This document shows, piece by piece, positions 46,461 through 57,151 of a DNA stretch of 64,000 bases (within the stretch, counting starts at the first letter, position 1; every line of letters begins with the position of its first letter). The position numbers were made by a program, and so were the translations under genes. A model generated the notes under the pieces. It was not told the DNA's origin, did no database searches, and was given only the letters and a program-made list of their open reading frames with translations. Origin of the DNA: Hevea brasiliensis (Eukaryota > Streptophyta > Magnoliopsida > Malpighiales > Euphorbiaceae); NCBI RefSeq assembly GCF_030052815.1, contig NC_079497.1, positions 17,932,258 to 17,996,257 of the forward strand. Direction: 5' to 3'.

Positions 46461-47075
46461 AGGCAGCTATAATAGTTCTAAATCTGAAGCTCCATCTAAA
46501 GAAGTGCAGCCTTCAAAAGTTCACCCTCAGCATCTATCTTTTTAGCACTATGGGTGTAGTCAACCTGCATTTATATAACCTGATCCTGGGCAATCTCAAC
46601 CTCTAGCTCAAGTAACCACTTATCCAATGCTGTGATCTCCTCTTTCTTCTCTTAAGCCAAGCTCACCTGAGAGTTGGCCTGATCCACCAACAAGCAAAGA
46701 CTGATCTTTTGAGACATAAACTCTTGAATCTCCTTAGTTAGAGAATCAGCTGTCTTCATCCTATCCAAGTGCCAAAGTAGAAAGAGAAGATAATATCATG
46801 CCCTACTGATCTTCAGAAAGGTCACTAATCTCTAAATTGAGCAGAAGCCTCGGTCTTTCCTTAGCCACACTAACAACAGAAGTCGAGGGTCTGAGGGGAA
46901 AACTGGTAGAGTCAACATCAAGATCGATGAAGAAAGAAAGATCCAAGGATGACAGGGGATTAGCTATAATCTGAAAACTGATTAGTGGAGATACAGGAGC
47001 AACTAGTGCAATAGCATCATCAATCTCATCAGCTAGTGTTGTGGTAGAAGTAGTGATAGGGTCAACAGAAGTCAT
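46461..47075 (-). pseudogene. Antisense coiled-coil reading frame downstream of Tat pol
   Basis: On the minus strand ATG at 47075 opens 90 codons (MTSVDPITTSTTTLADEIDD, then Leu/Pro/Ser-rich, ending EISDLSEDQ at 46803). The style then continues in broken form to about 46500 with MKTADSLTKEIQEFMSQKISLCLLV, ANSQVSLA, EKKEEITALDKWLLELEVEI and KIDAEGELLKAALL, which reads like a coiled coil. Tat elements often carry a reading frame antisense to pol in this position. It is not obviously similar to the antisense remnant at 2220-2640. Function unknown. Confidence 0.5.
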
Positions 47076-47243
47076 TAGGACCTAAGGATCTAGTACCTAC
47101 ATGTAAAGAGAAAGTTAGTACAGTGAGACAGAATAGTAATGCATAAAGGGTGAAGGTGCAAACCTCAGGAAGAGAAGTAAATTGCATATCATCTAGAGAA
47201 TTATCCTCTTTCTTCTCTACTATCTCAGTGTCATCTCTCTTAT

Positions 47244-48687
47244 TGTCCCAAAGAAAGTGACCAAGAGGGGGGTGAATTAGACACTTTAGGCAATTTTCAG
47301 TCCTTGCTCAAGACTTAATGAAAAATTATAGCTTTGCAATTTTATGTATATGTATAACTCTATTTCTAAGATGTAATTCAAGTGATCAAACAAATTATGC
47401 ACAAATAGTAGCTCATACACAATATAATTACTTAATATCAAGTATATCTTCTCACATAAAAATAAAAAATTGCAAGTTTAATTATTCAAGCTCAATATTA
47501 ACTCAATAAAATAAATTCTCAACACATTCAATATATAATCAGAGAAATAAAGTGCTGAAAATTAGAGAGTCAAGGGAAGAAGAGAATCAAAAATAATGTT
47601 TATAGTGGTTGGCTCTCTTAGCCTACATCCAGTCTTCCCAAAGTCCCACTTTGAGAATCACTCCACTATTTAATCTTTTCAACAAGCAAGATTTAAAGCT
47701 TTTACAATCTCAGCAAGCTTCCCAGGTGCTTGAGAACCTTTACAATATCTTTGCTTTCCACAAAAGACCACAAGCTTCACAAGGTGCTTGAAAACCTCTC
47801 ACAAGCTTCACAAGGTGCTTAAAAACCCTCCACAAGTGTGTCCTCACACTTACACAATCTTAAATAGGTTTTAGAGTAGATGAAATCACTCTCAATAACT
47901 CTCAGATACAGAATTTAATGCCAAAAGATTGAGAGAGAAGATTTGCCACTCAAGCTCAAGAATATTTAAATGAAAGCTTTAAAAATACCACAATAAATTC
48001 ACAATGAAGAGCACTTTCATTAGTTAGAATTGTAGTAAATGATGCCTTTTATAGGTGCTTTTTATTGCCAAAAACATCTGCTGAAGAGTGTGTCTAATGG
48101 CTCTTTAATTTTCAAAAAACTAGCTGTTATTACTTTGAAAGTCGTGCAGCAGAGTTACGTCAAGTCAGATCATGAAAATAGTTAACTAAAATTTTCATCG
48201 GTTAACTAGTTTTGTAAGACAGAATTTTAGACATCAAGGCTAGTTAACTAATTTTCACAACGGGTTAATTAATTTTGCTATTGTCTGATTTAAATTTTGA
48301 AATTTTGAGTTTTTGAAGGAAGGTTGTAAAAATTATTTTAATCATTCAAAAACCTTAGAAATGATATAAAAACACTTCTAAACTCTTGAATCTAAAAATA
48401 AAATTGATTTTAGGTCTTAAATGGCATAAACTCTCCAATCTTGTACAATAGACCTAAGAACTTAATTTCTGTCCTATTTCTTTATGGACTTTGATTCGTC
48501 TTGTGTTATACAAGATGATAATCTCCTTTTATATCAGCCATGTCAATAGAATAGTCATTCCATCAATGTCTTTGCATATCATGACCTATAAAATCACTTC
48601 AAATACTTATGCACAAAGGATTAATGTATATTTCATTAAGTTTTGTTATCATCAAAATTAAGCTCATTATAGCTTACAGGGCCTACA
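47244..48687 (-). repeat. 3' LTR of SIRE-like element G
   Basis: About 1.44 kb, TGTCCCAAAGAAAGTGACC at the outer end and AGGGCCTACA at the inner end. It contains a degenerate tandem repeat (47711-47831) and several GTTAACTA-type palindromic motifs near 48180-48290. No gene seen. Outer boundary inferred from the TG and the family-typical AGAGGGGGGTGAATTAG phrase. Confidence 0.6.
47711..47831. repeat. Short tandem repeats in the G LTR
   Basis: Three related units built on CAAGCTTCACAAGGTGCTTG followed by AAAACCTC. Units begin near 47713 (diverged), 47769 and 47799. The last two are adjacent with a 30-bp period. Confidence 0.8.
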
Positions 48688-48721
48688 ATCTCCCCCTTTT
48701 TGATGATGTTAAAACTTAATG
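48634..48721. repeat. Inverted repeat around the G polypurine tract and LTR border
   Basis: Arm 48634-48657 (CATTAAGTTTTGTTATCATC and AAAA) pairs with arm 48698-48721 (TTTTGATGATG and TTAAAACTTAATG), with about three mismatches in 24 positions. The 40-bp loop contains the LTR end CCTACA and the pyrimidine run CTCCCCC, the polypurine tract on the minus strand. Confidence 0.75.
48688..48697 (-). other. Polypurine tract of G
   Basis: On the minus strand AGGGGGAGAT directly before the LTR start TGTAGGCCC. Confidence 0.7.
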
Positions 48722-49189
48722 AATCTATGAAGATCATAAAAATTCAATTGTATAACTATCTACATATGTTATGTACGCAAGAACTTGCTTTTAGAAAAGC
48801 TCTCCCTATGTGTTTGCACACAATCATTCAAAATGCAAAAATGTTGAGAAGCTACAAAATAGCTCCCCCTAAATCTGATATGCAAAGCATTTTGAAGATA
48901 ACAATGTAAGTAACATGTTAACCAATTTCCAAGCTCAATTCATCCAAGATCAATTCAGTTATCATATATAGGATATATCAACCATAAGTCAATCATAAAA
49001 GAGTATCATCATAACTTCAATAACTTTTCAAAATAAGTCCAAAATATTTATATCAGAATATGAACCATGCACCCACTGAACAAAATTAGTTAACTAAAAA
49101 TGTACCCAGTTAATTAAAAATATTCTGTTAGTTGAAACATTTTGCTATCTCCTCCTAATTTCTCCCCCTTTTTGACATCAACAAAAAAT
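48722..49189 (-). other. Non-coding 3' internal region of G
   Basis: About 470 bp between the polypurine tract side and the coiled-coil frame. It contains AGTTAACTAAAAATG-like motifs near 49088 and another CTCCCCCTTTTTGA at 49163-49176. The open frame at 49114-49347 is a shadow of the acidic frame. Confidence 0.45.
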
Positions 49190-49680
49190 CTCCTCTTCTT
49201 GTCTTGAACCATTTCTGCCTTCACTTTTTCCATTTTCACTGCTACTGTTGCTTTTAGTATGAGATGAGGAGGATTTTCTTGATTTTTCTTTGTCGGGTTC
49301 TTGTTCTGCTTCTGATGCCTCTTCTGCAGATTCTTCCGTCTCATCATTTTTCTCTACTTCTTCAACCTCAGCTAGCTTACTTTCTTCTTTTTCCTTTTCA
49401 GTAGCTTATACATGCTCCTCTTCTTCTTCTTCCACTTCAGAAATTTTTACTCCACTTGGTCTAGCAGCCTCTGCATTGCTAGGACCAGTAGTACCCTGTG
49501 GGTAGCTTCCAAAATCTCCAAACTTCCCAAAAGATTCACCAAACAGCATTTGAGCCATCTTCTTCATGAACCATTCTTGTCTATCCAGTCTATTAATCAA
49601 CATATCCATCTTTGCATTTTGCTCAACCATAATTCCCTTCTGCAGTTCATGAGATTTTTCTAAAATACTCAAGGTTTGTC
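49190..49680 (-). pseudogene. G 3' accessory reading frame, acidic coiled coil
   Basis: Minus strand, entering from the H insertion at 49680. Reads MSILEKSHELQKGIMVEQ from 49672, then a heptad-like stretch (MDMLINRLDRQEWFMKKMAQML), then Gly/Phe-rich GKFGDFGSY, then an acidic tail EVEEEEEEHV up to a stop at 49406. The same frame continues beyond as EKEKEESKLAEVEEVEK and a Ser-rich end near 49190. Probably the C-terminal part of gag or of the extra frame found in SIRE-type elements; I cannot tell which. Confidence 0.4.
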
Positions 49681-51787
49681 TGTTAGTAGTATGCCCTAGA
49701 GCATATCATTTAGTATGTATCTTGTACATATTTTTATTAATAAAAGGCATTTCCACTTTTCCGTTTACATAATATATTTATGTGTAATAGAAAAGGTCCA
49801 TTGATATTTTGTTAGAAATATTATTCTTAAGTTGTTAAGAATATGAGTGACAATATTTCTAGCACAAAGTATCATAAATAGGTTCACAATCGAGGATACT
49901 TCATAATAAGGACATGACTTATCCAGAAAGATTGTATTCATGTTTGTTCCCAAGTTATTTATATGAGATATAAATAAGATGGAATGGTGAGTCTCATGCC
50001 ATATGACAAACATGATAGGCACTTATAAATGATAAGTAGGCCGAACCAGTGACACTTATGACAAGCACATGGAGTTTACTCTTGTCAATGTTTTGTCATA
50101 AATCATATCAGTGCATATAATCTTTAGACTTGAGATAGCATAGTTATCTTGTATATAGGTAGTTTGAGTTTGATACTGCTTTTATACTTGTACTGTGTAT
50201 GGGTATATGGGCATGTGTTGGCTCCTACTAGTTATATATGGAGGTAGGTGTTGATCAAGATGGAATCTGTTCCTCTAAGTAAATAGAGATAAAATCCTAT
50301 GTTCATTTAATTGTTCTTGATGTTTCAAGTTCCTGGCCAGAACAGATAGATTTATTCAGAAAAGAGTTTCTGATGAGAAAAATCTTTTTAATCAAGAACT
50401 GGAATTAAAAGAGAACATAATATTCATAGCAAATGGAATTTGACATAAACCATGACTCCAGCTTGAGTTGGGATTTTGTAACAGAGAGATTCTAGTGCAT
50501 GGTAACATATGATTATAGGTTCATTTAAGATAAATCTTATTACTAATTGGGTGGCCATGGCATGCTATGCTAGGTGTTAACCATGGTCTATGAGGTTCAT
50601 AAAATGATTTAGAGAAATCATTTATGGTAAGAAAGAGTTCTGATGATATTAAGAGTTGATATCATGTCTCATTGCCAATTAGTGATGAGCCTAGTAAGTC
50701 ACACACATACACAAGTTATCACCTATTTAAATATGATTTAATTAATTAATTAAAGAGTTTAATTGATTAATTAAATAGGTTTGGTTTGCAATTAAATTGC
50801 AAAGTCCCTAGCATGACTTGAAACCAAATCTAGATTATTGGATGTGTAGTATAAATTAAAGTTATATTTAAAGTGTTTAAATATGAATTTAATTGATGAG
50901 AAATTAATTAATAGAGATTAATTAATTAATTTATATTTGATATAAATTAATTAGAAGAAGAAAATAATTATTTTTGGTTAAGAACTCAAAATTAAGACAC
51001 AGGGCATTTTGGTCATTTCACAGTGACACGTGGCACCATGAGATGGTGACACATGGGATTACACATAAGCTTGCCAAATGTTTTTTTAATCATGTAAGAT
51101 GATTAAAATCAAGATTAAATATAGGTTTGACACTTGGCACAATGTGATTGGGTCACTTAAACCTAGAGCTAATCAAAAGGTGACATGTGGCTAGGGTTTA
51201 ATGTGTTAACCTAGCTATTTAAGTGTGGTTATGAAAAGAAAAAATAACCAGCAGCCTCTCCTCTCATTTGTCACGCCACTTTGAGCCTCTCCAGCTATTT
51301 CTCTTCATCTCTCATCAATTCAAAGAGATTAGCCATCAATCTCTTGAATTAAGAACACTAGAAATTGTTTCTAGTGTCCTGTTTATATCTTTAATCTCTT
51401 AAAAGGCAGAACTTGATTTTCTAATTAATAGCAAAAGCTTTAGAAGCTATTCAAGGGCTGCCATAGGTGTTCTTGGTGTGGACAAGCTAGAGGGACAACA
51501 TCTGGTGTCCTGAAGACGAATCTCAAAGACGCAGACACGCTGCAGTGCATCAAGAGGTTAGTGTAATCGTTCTTGATTTAATCTAGGGTTCTAAAATTAA
51601 TCTGATTAATTTTAAAATCTTAAATGGTAAATACAGATCCAAAAACATATTAAAAGAGTTTTAATATGTTGTTTATCATTGAAATCAAATAGATAAAAAT
51701 AAATCTTGCATGGTGCATGTGACCCTAGGCGAAAATTTTTTGAATTCAATGGTATAATCTTGTGTTTTTCATGCTTCCGTTCCTTCA
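49681..51787 (+). repeat. First LTR of copia element H
   Basis: 2,107 bp, very similar to 57152-59242 with scattered substitutions and small indels. It contains ATTAATTAATTAA stretches near 50739 and 50928, and a TATTTAAG box at 51217-51224 as a TATA candidate, followed by AACCAGCAGCCTCTCC. Confidence 0.93.
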
Positions 51788-51789
51788 AT

Positions 51790-51802
51790 TGGTATCAGAG
51801 CC
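51790..51802 (+). other. Primer binding site, H unit 1 (initiator tRNA-Met)
   Basis: TGGTATCAGAGCC, two bases after the LTR end. Confidence 0.9.
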
Positions 51803-53572
51803 ACTATATTTGCCATTTAGATTGTTGATTATATGATTTAATTGTGTGATTTGATCATGAGATGATTGATTCATTGCTGGTTCGATCAAGAGGTGTGGCG
51901 GCACACATGGTGAAGCCACCATTGGTGGCGGCAACAATGGTTCCATGGGTGGTTCAAGGTTTGGCTTTTAATTCTGCAATTGTTTTATGATCTAAGGCCT
52001 ATTCTTTGACTAATTAAAGTGTTTAATTAGTTGTTTTAATCACACAATTAAATTATGATTCAAATCAGAATTTTTGAAATTGTTTGAATGTGATTCAAAT
52101 CTGAATTTTAAAAGTTGTTTGAATGTGATTCAAATCTGAATTTTTAAAGTTGTTTGAATCATATTTAAATCTGATTTTTAAAATTGATTCAATAAAATTC
52201 AGATCTGATTTTTTAAAAAATATTTGAATGTGATTCAAATCTGATTTTTTAAAAAATGTTTGAATGTGATTCAAATCTGAATTTTTGAAGTTGTTTGAAT
52301 GTGATTCAAATCTGAATTTTTAAATTTGTTTGAATGAGATTCAAATCTGAATTTTTAAATTTATTTGAATCATATTCAAATCTGGATTTTTAAGTTGAAT
52401 ATGAGATATTCAATTTAATTTAAGTATGTATGTTTTATTTAATTGTTAAATAGTGATATGCATGATGGATGATCATGGACTATAAAAGACCAATGTGATT
52501 GGATTTATTTCTTTTATGTTTCTTTGGGATTGTAAATTAATTAATTTATTTTAATTTATGTTGGGCATGTATTATTAAGTTTGTAATATTTTTGGGTTGT
52601 AATTTCATTTATTTAAGTTCTTGTAAATTCGCCTTGGTATGCTAAGGATTACTATGTAATATTGGATTGCAAGAAGTTCAAGGAGGTCAAGAGCATTGGT
52701 GGGACCAGTGGGAGGAATTCAATATCAAGTGTTGATTATGTACTCCTTCAGCAACTCTTGTAAAATGAATGAATGAAATGCACCTAGGAATGCCCTGATT
52801 CAATTCTTGGTGGCTCAGAATTGAATCCCTTAGAAAGTCCATGATCATACCATATTTACTGCTTATCCATGAATGCATGAGATGTGTGGGAATGTATGCA
52901 ATTATATGATATATGCATGCTAAATGGATAATGTGCAGAGTGAGACCTTAATAGTAATAAGGATGGCTATAAAATCTTCCAAACAAATGATTAAGTTGGA
53001 AATGCTATAATTAAAGTAATTATAACATAAGCCCTCCATTGGGGCAATTATTTTAAGAAATTTTAAATAGTTGCATGAGATGCAATTAATTTAAGAGATT
53101 TTCTTAAGAATAATTGTTAAGCATGAGATGTTGTAAATATGTAAATGGTTTGGTGGCCAATATTGGATGTACCTGAGGACATTAAAATTATTTGCATAAT
53201 TATCGACTCAATGGGATCAACTTAACTAATGCAAGATAAGTCAATAATGGATGTACCTGAGATTTTGAGCATTAGGGGCTAGGTAAAGGATTGAACCTCA
53301 CATGAGATGTGATGGGCAAGGAGTTGCTCACTTATAGTTTATTGTAATTCCAATAATGGATGTACCTGAGGATGATCAATAGAATTATAAGAATTCAATC
53401 ACCCACTAGAAATCCATCCAACTAGGATTTCCGTTTTCTACTCTGGAAGTGTAGGATTCGCTAAGTTAGTGGGAGGACCAATTTGATTAAAAGACCATAA
53501 TCATTTTGGTTAATTACATGATACATTTACTAATTAATCTGGTTATTTTCTGCAATTAATTTTCTAATAAAA
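51803..53572 (+). other. H unit 1 leader (5' untranslated region)
   Basis: About 1.77 kb between primer site and gag start, long for a copia leader. It holds the AT-rich hairpin array (52057-52402) and, later, three copies of a TGGATGTACCTGAG phrase at about 53164, 53249 and 53359. The GGTGGCGGCA phrase near 51895-51940 is GC-richer. No reading frame of note. Confidence 0.7.
52057..52402 (+). repeat. Tandem array of about ten 34-bp units in the H leader, unit 1
   Basis: The unit core is TTGAATGTGATTCAAATCTG followed by an A/T-rich spacer (AATTTTTAAAGTTG). The core contains an imperfect inverted repeat TTTGAAT...ATTCAAA, so each unit can fold into a short hairpin. Units vary in spacer and in one half of the core (CATATTTAAATCTG, AAAATTCAGATCTG). 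Confidence 0.9.
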
Positions 53573-54430
53573 ATGAGCACAAAACAACCACCACCATCCA
53601 ATATCCTTGCAAGCATACTTGATCACAACAGGTTGACAGGACCTAATCTGTCTGATTGGCTAAGAAATTTGAAACTTGTCCTGAACCTTGAACATATAGG
53701 ATATATTCTAGATTCAAATGTTCCTGGTCCCTTACCTCCAGAGGCCACACAAGAGGAACATGAAACTTTGGATAAGTGGAAGGAGCATGATATGAGAGCT
53801 AAGTGTTACATGCTTGCTTCCATGAGTAATGAGTTACAGAAGCAACATGAGAACATGCAGAGTGCGAGTGAGATCCTCCTTCACCTACAAGAGTTGTATG
53901 GTGAGCACAGCAGGAATGCTAGGTATGAGATATCTAGACAGCTATTCCGTATGATGATGTCTGAGGGACAGAATGTTGGGGATCATGTCCACAAGATGAT
54001 TCGGCTGATTGAGCAGTTGGAACATCTTGACTTCAACATGGATTTCCAACTGCAGACGGATTTGATCCTTCAGTCCCTTCCTGGGTCTTTTGGGAAATTT
54101 TGTGATAAATTTCCACATGACTCAACAGGAATGCACCTTAGTTGGTTTACTCAACATGCTGGTTATTGCCCAAAAGAATATGCCAGGCAATAAAGGAAAA
54201 GAGGTAGCTTTGGTTGCATCTTCTTCTGCTGGAAAGTCCAACAAGAAGAAGGGCAATAAGAAAAAGAAACCTCAGATTCCTGGTCCTTCTAAGAAAATAG
54301 CTAAACAGAAAAGGAAGACTAAAGTTGATGAAGGCAAAGGAAAGTGTTTCCACTGCCAACAGGAAAGTGTTTCCATTGCCAATAAGAAAGTGTTTCCATT
54401 ACCAGTAAGAAAGTGTTTCCACTGGCCAGA
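53573..54430 (+). pseudogene. H unit 1 gag with disrupted zinc knuckle
   Basis: ATG at 53573 (MSTKQPPPSNILASILDHNRLTG) opens 206 codons with the copia gag blocks DWLRNLKLVLNLEHIGYILDSN, AKCYMLASMSNELQKQHE, EILLHLQELYGEHSR and HVHKMIRLIEQLEHLDFNM. An extra A near 54093 shifts the frame. The original frame continues from 54090 through a Lys-rich stretch (KSNKKKGNKKKKPQ) to CFHCQ. There a 24-bp unit is present about four times (54341-54424), so that the second half of the knuckle is replaced by repeats of the first. In unit 2 the knuckle is complete. Confidence 0.85.
54341..54424 (+). repeat. Local 24-bp coding tandem repeat in H unit 1 knuckle
   Basis: About four copies of GAAAGTGTTTCCAYTGCCA plus a short link, imperfect. 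Unit 2 has only one copy (near 61787-61806). Confidence 0.88.
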
Positions 54431-57138
54431 GTATAGCAATCTAAATGAAAGCAATGCCGTGGTGAAAAACAACTCAAGTTCAAAATATATTTGGCACTTA
54501 AGGTTATGTCATGTTGCAGAAGATAGGATTACAAAATTGGAGAAAATGAGGATTCTATCCTTATTGGACTCTGAGCCTACTCCAACTTGTGAATCTTGCT
54601 TTCAGGGCAAAATGACTAGATCACCCTTTGTTGGACAGGGGCTAAGAGCTGAAAATATTTTGGTGCTAATACATAGTGATGTATGTGGTCCGTTTAAAGA
54701 AATGGCTAGAGGGGGCTTTCATTATTTTATTACCTTTACTGATGATAAATCAAGGTTTGGGTATTTGTATTTGATGAAATACAAACATGAATCTTTTGAA
54801 AAGTTCAAAGAATTTAAATCTGAAGTAGAAAATCAAACAGGAAAAAGTATTAAAGCTCTTCGATCAGATCGTGGAGGTGAATATTTGAGTACTGAATTTG
54901 ATGAATACTTGAGAGAGCATGGCATTGTTTCTCAGCTAACTCCTCCAGGAACACCACAACTGAATGGTGTATCTGAAAGGAGAAATCGTACCCTATTGGA
55001 TATGGTACGTAGTATGATGAGCTATACTGATATACCAATCTCCTTTTGGGGATTTGCATTAGAATCAGCTTTGTATATTCTGAATAGGATTCCATCAAAA
55101 TCAGTTTCTTCCACACCTTATGAGATATGGCATGGAAGAAAACCAAGTCTTAAGCATGTTAAGATTTGGGGTTGTCCAGATTATATATAAAAGCTGAACA
55201 CTGATAAATTGGAGACCAGATCAGAAAAGGGTCGATTTGTTGGATATCCAAAAGATAGTTTTGGATATTATTTTTATTTGCCTACTTCACAAAAGGTTGT
55301 GATAAGTAGAGATGCCACATTTCTTGAACAACAGTTTGTTCAAGAAGGAGGCAAAGGAAGGCAAATAGAGTTAGAATTGGAGAATTCTGACCAACCAACA
55401 TATCAGATGGATATAAATCCATCTAGTCAACCTATACCCATTGATGAAACATCTACAGCTGTTCCTCGTAGAACAACCAGGGTATCTCACCCACCAGTGA
55501 GATATGGTTTTTTTCATGAAGAAGAACAAGAGTTGTCTACTCATGAAGAAGTAGATCATGGAGATGATCCACTTACCTATGAAGAAGCTATATCAGATAT
55601 AGACTCTTTAAAATGGATTGATGCTATGAAATCCGAGATTGATTCCATGTATAAGAATCAAGTTTGGGATCTTATTGACCCACCTGAAGGTATTGTACCT
55701 ATAGGGAACAAATGGGTTTTCAAGAAGAAAATTGGTTCTGATGGAAAGGTAGAGACCTATAAGGCAAGGCTAGTAGCGAAAAGGGTTTCGCCAAAGGCAA
55801 GGAATCGACTATGAGGAGATTTTCTCACCTGTTCCCATGTTTAAATCAATTAGGATTTTATTAGCAATAGCTGCGTACTATGATTATGAGATTTGGCAGA
55901 TGGATGTCAAAACAGCTTTTCTCAATGGATACATTGAAGAAAACATTTTCATGGAACAACCTAGGGGATTTGAATCCCAAGATGGTTCCAAGGTATGCAA
56001 GCTAAAGCGATCCATTTATGGGTTGAAAAAAGCTTCGAGGAGTTGGAACATCCGTTTTGATGAAGCCATTAAATCCTTTGGTTTTATTAAAAATGAGGAT
56101 GAGCCATGTGTATATAAGAAGGTTAGTGACAGTGCTATCACTTTCCTTGTCTTATATGTGAATGACATACTATTGATGGGTAATGACACAGGTATGTTGA
56201 CAACTATAAAGGTATGGTTGTCAAATACATTCTCCATGAAAGACTTAGGGGAGGCAACCTATATTCTTGGGATTCGCATCTATAGAGATAGAGCGAAAAG
56301 AATAATAGGTTTATCCCAAAGTCTATACTTGGAAAAGGTGTTAAAGAGGTTTAACATGCTTGATTCCAAGAGAGGATTGTTACCAGTAAGACATGGTATC
56401 CATCTTTCTAAAGAGATGTCTCCAAAGACACCCGAAGAAAGAGATAAGATGGCCAGGATTCCATATGCTTCGGCTATTGGAAGTTTAATATATGCAATGT
56501 TATGTACTAGGCCAGATATCGTATATGCTGTTAGTTTGACTAGCAGATATCAATCCAATCCAGGTTTAGAACACTGGATAGCAGTCAAGAATATCCTTAA
56601 GTACTTGAGAAGAACTAAGGATTTATTCTTGATTTATGGAGGTGGAGACTTGCAATTAGATGGTTATACTGATTCTGACTTCCAATCAGATATCGATGAT
56701 AGAAAGTCTACCTCTGGATATGTGTTGATTTGTAATGGAGGTGCGATCGGTTGGAAGAGTTCCAAACAGAGCACGATCGCAGATTCCACTCTCGAGGTCG
56801 AGTATATTGTTGCATCGATGTCGCAAAAGAAGTCGCTTTGGATAAAGAAGTTCGTGATGAACTTACGAGTTCCTTCCATTGAGTCCAGCTCCACTACACC
56901 GTGACAATAATGGAGCGATCATACTGAGCTAAGGAACCAAGGTCTCACCGTAAATCCAAACACATAGAAAGGCGCTACCACATTATCAGAGAAATAGTTG
57001 GGCGAGGCGATGTAGCCATACAGAAAATAGCATCAGCTGAAAATCCAGCTGATCCATTCACTAAGCCTATGTCACAGACTCAGTTAGATCGACATCTTGA
57101 GAAGATAGGTCTAAGATATTGTAATGAATGGCTCTAGT
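54431..57138 (+). pseudogene. H unit 1 pol: integrase, reverse transcriptase, RNase H; protease deleted
   Basis: Directly after the knuckle repeats, about 450 bp present in unit 2 (61840-62296: protease and what follows) are missing. Integrase: WHLRLCHVAEDRI and CESCFQGK zinc residues, IHSDVCGPF, ALRSDRGGEY, NGVSERRN (D, D, E). A stop at 55187-55189 interrupts its end (YI then KLNTDKLE). The segment 55209-55814 runs into RT (NKWVFKKKIGSDGKVETYKARLVAK). A +1 base near 55787 breaks the frame, resumed at 55837 (DVKTAFLNGYIEENIFMEQPRGF). Codon 56161-56163 is AAT, so the catalytic YVDD reads YVND. RNase H follows; it shifts frame near 56900 and ends at TAG 57136-57138. Confidence 0.88.
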
Positions 57139-57139
57139 G

Positions 57140-57151
57140 CTAGTGGGAGAT
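57140..57151 (+). other. Polypurine tract before the second H LTR
   Basis: CTAGTGGGAGAT ends at the LTR start TGTTAGTAG (57152). Confidence 0.75.

Larger units (their letters stand above)
1..47243 (+). mobile_element. Decayed Tat-lineage Ty3/gypsy element, outermost host of the nest
   Basis: This is the oldest layer I can recognise. Two pieces of one plus-strand pol, in correct order, flank the nested block: reverse transcriptase and RNase H at 1-1430, then a second archaeal-type RNase H and integrase at 44340-46128. A second RNase H between the first RNase H and integrase is diagnostic of the Tat/Ogre group. The left piece stops exactly at a GGGCA target duplication (1426-1430), and the right piece resumes after its copy (44335-44339). 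Its gag, protease and 5' LTR lie left of the window or are lost. Its 3' end is cut by the SIRE-like LTR at 47244. That the two pieces are one copy is an inference from order, orientation and the target duplication. Confidence 0.75.

Noticed and set aside
52057..52402. CRISPR-like array of similar 34-bp units
   Set aside because: No unique spacers of constant length, the setting is a plant retrotransposon leader, and the same array recurs in the second unit. It is a tandem repeat.
54850..55146. Minus-strand 98-codon frame, repeated at 62711-63007
   Set aside because: Shadow of the integrase core of H; its repetition only reflects the two H units.
55780..55836. Programmed frameshift in H reverse transcriptase
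   Set aside because: The shift needed is +1 in the middle of the RT domain, where copia elements are normally read in one frame. A mutation is simpler, although its presence in both units is noted as a finding.
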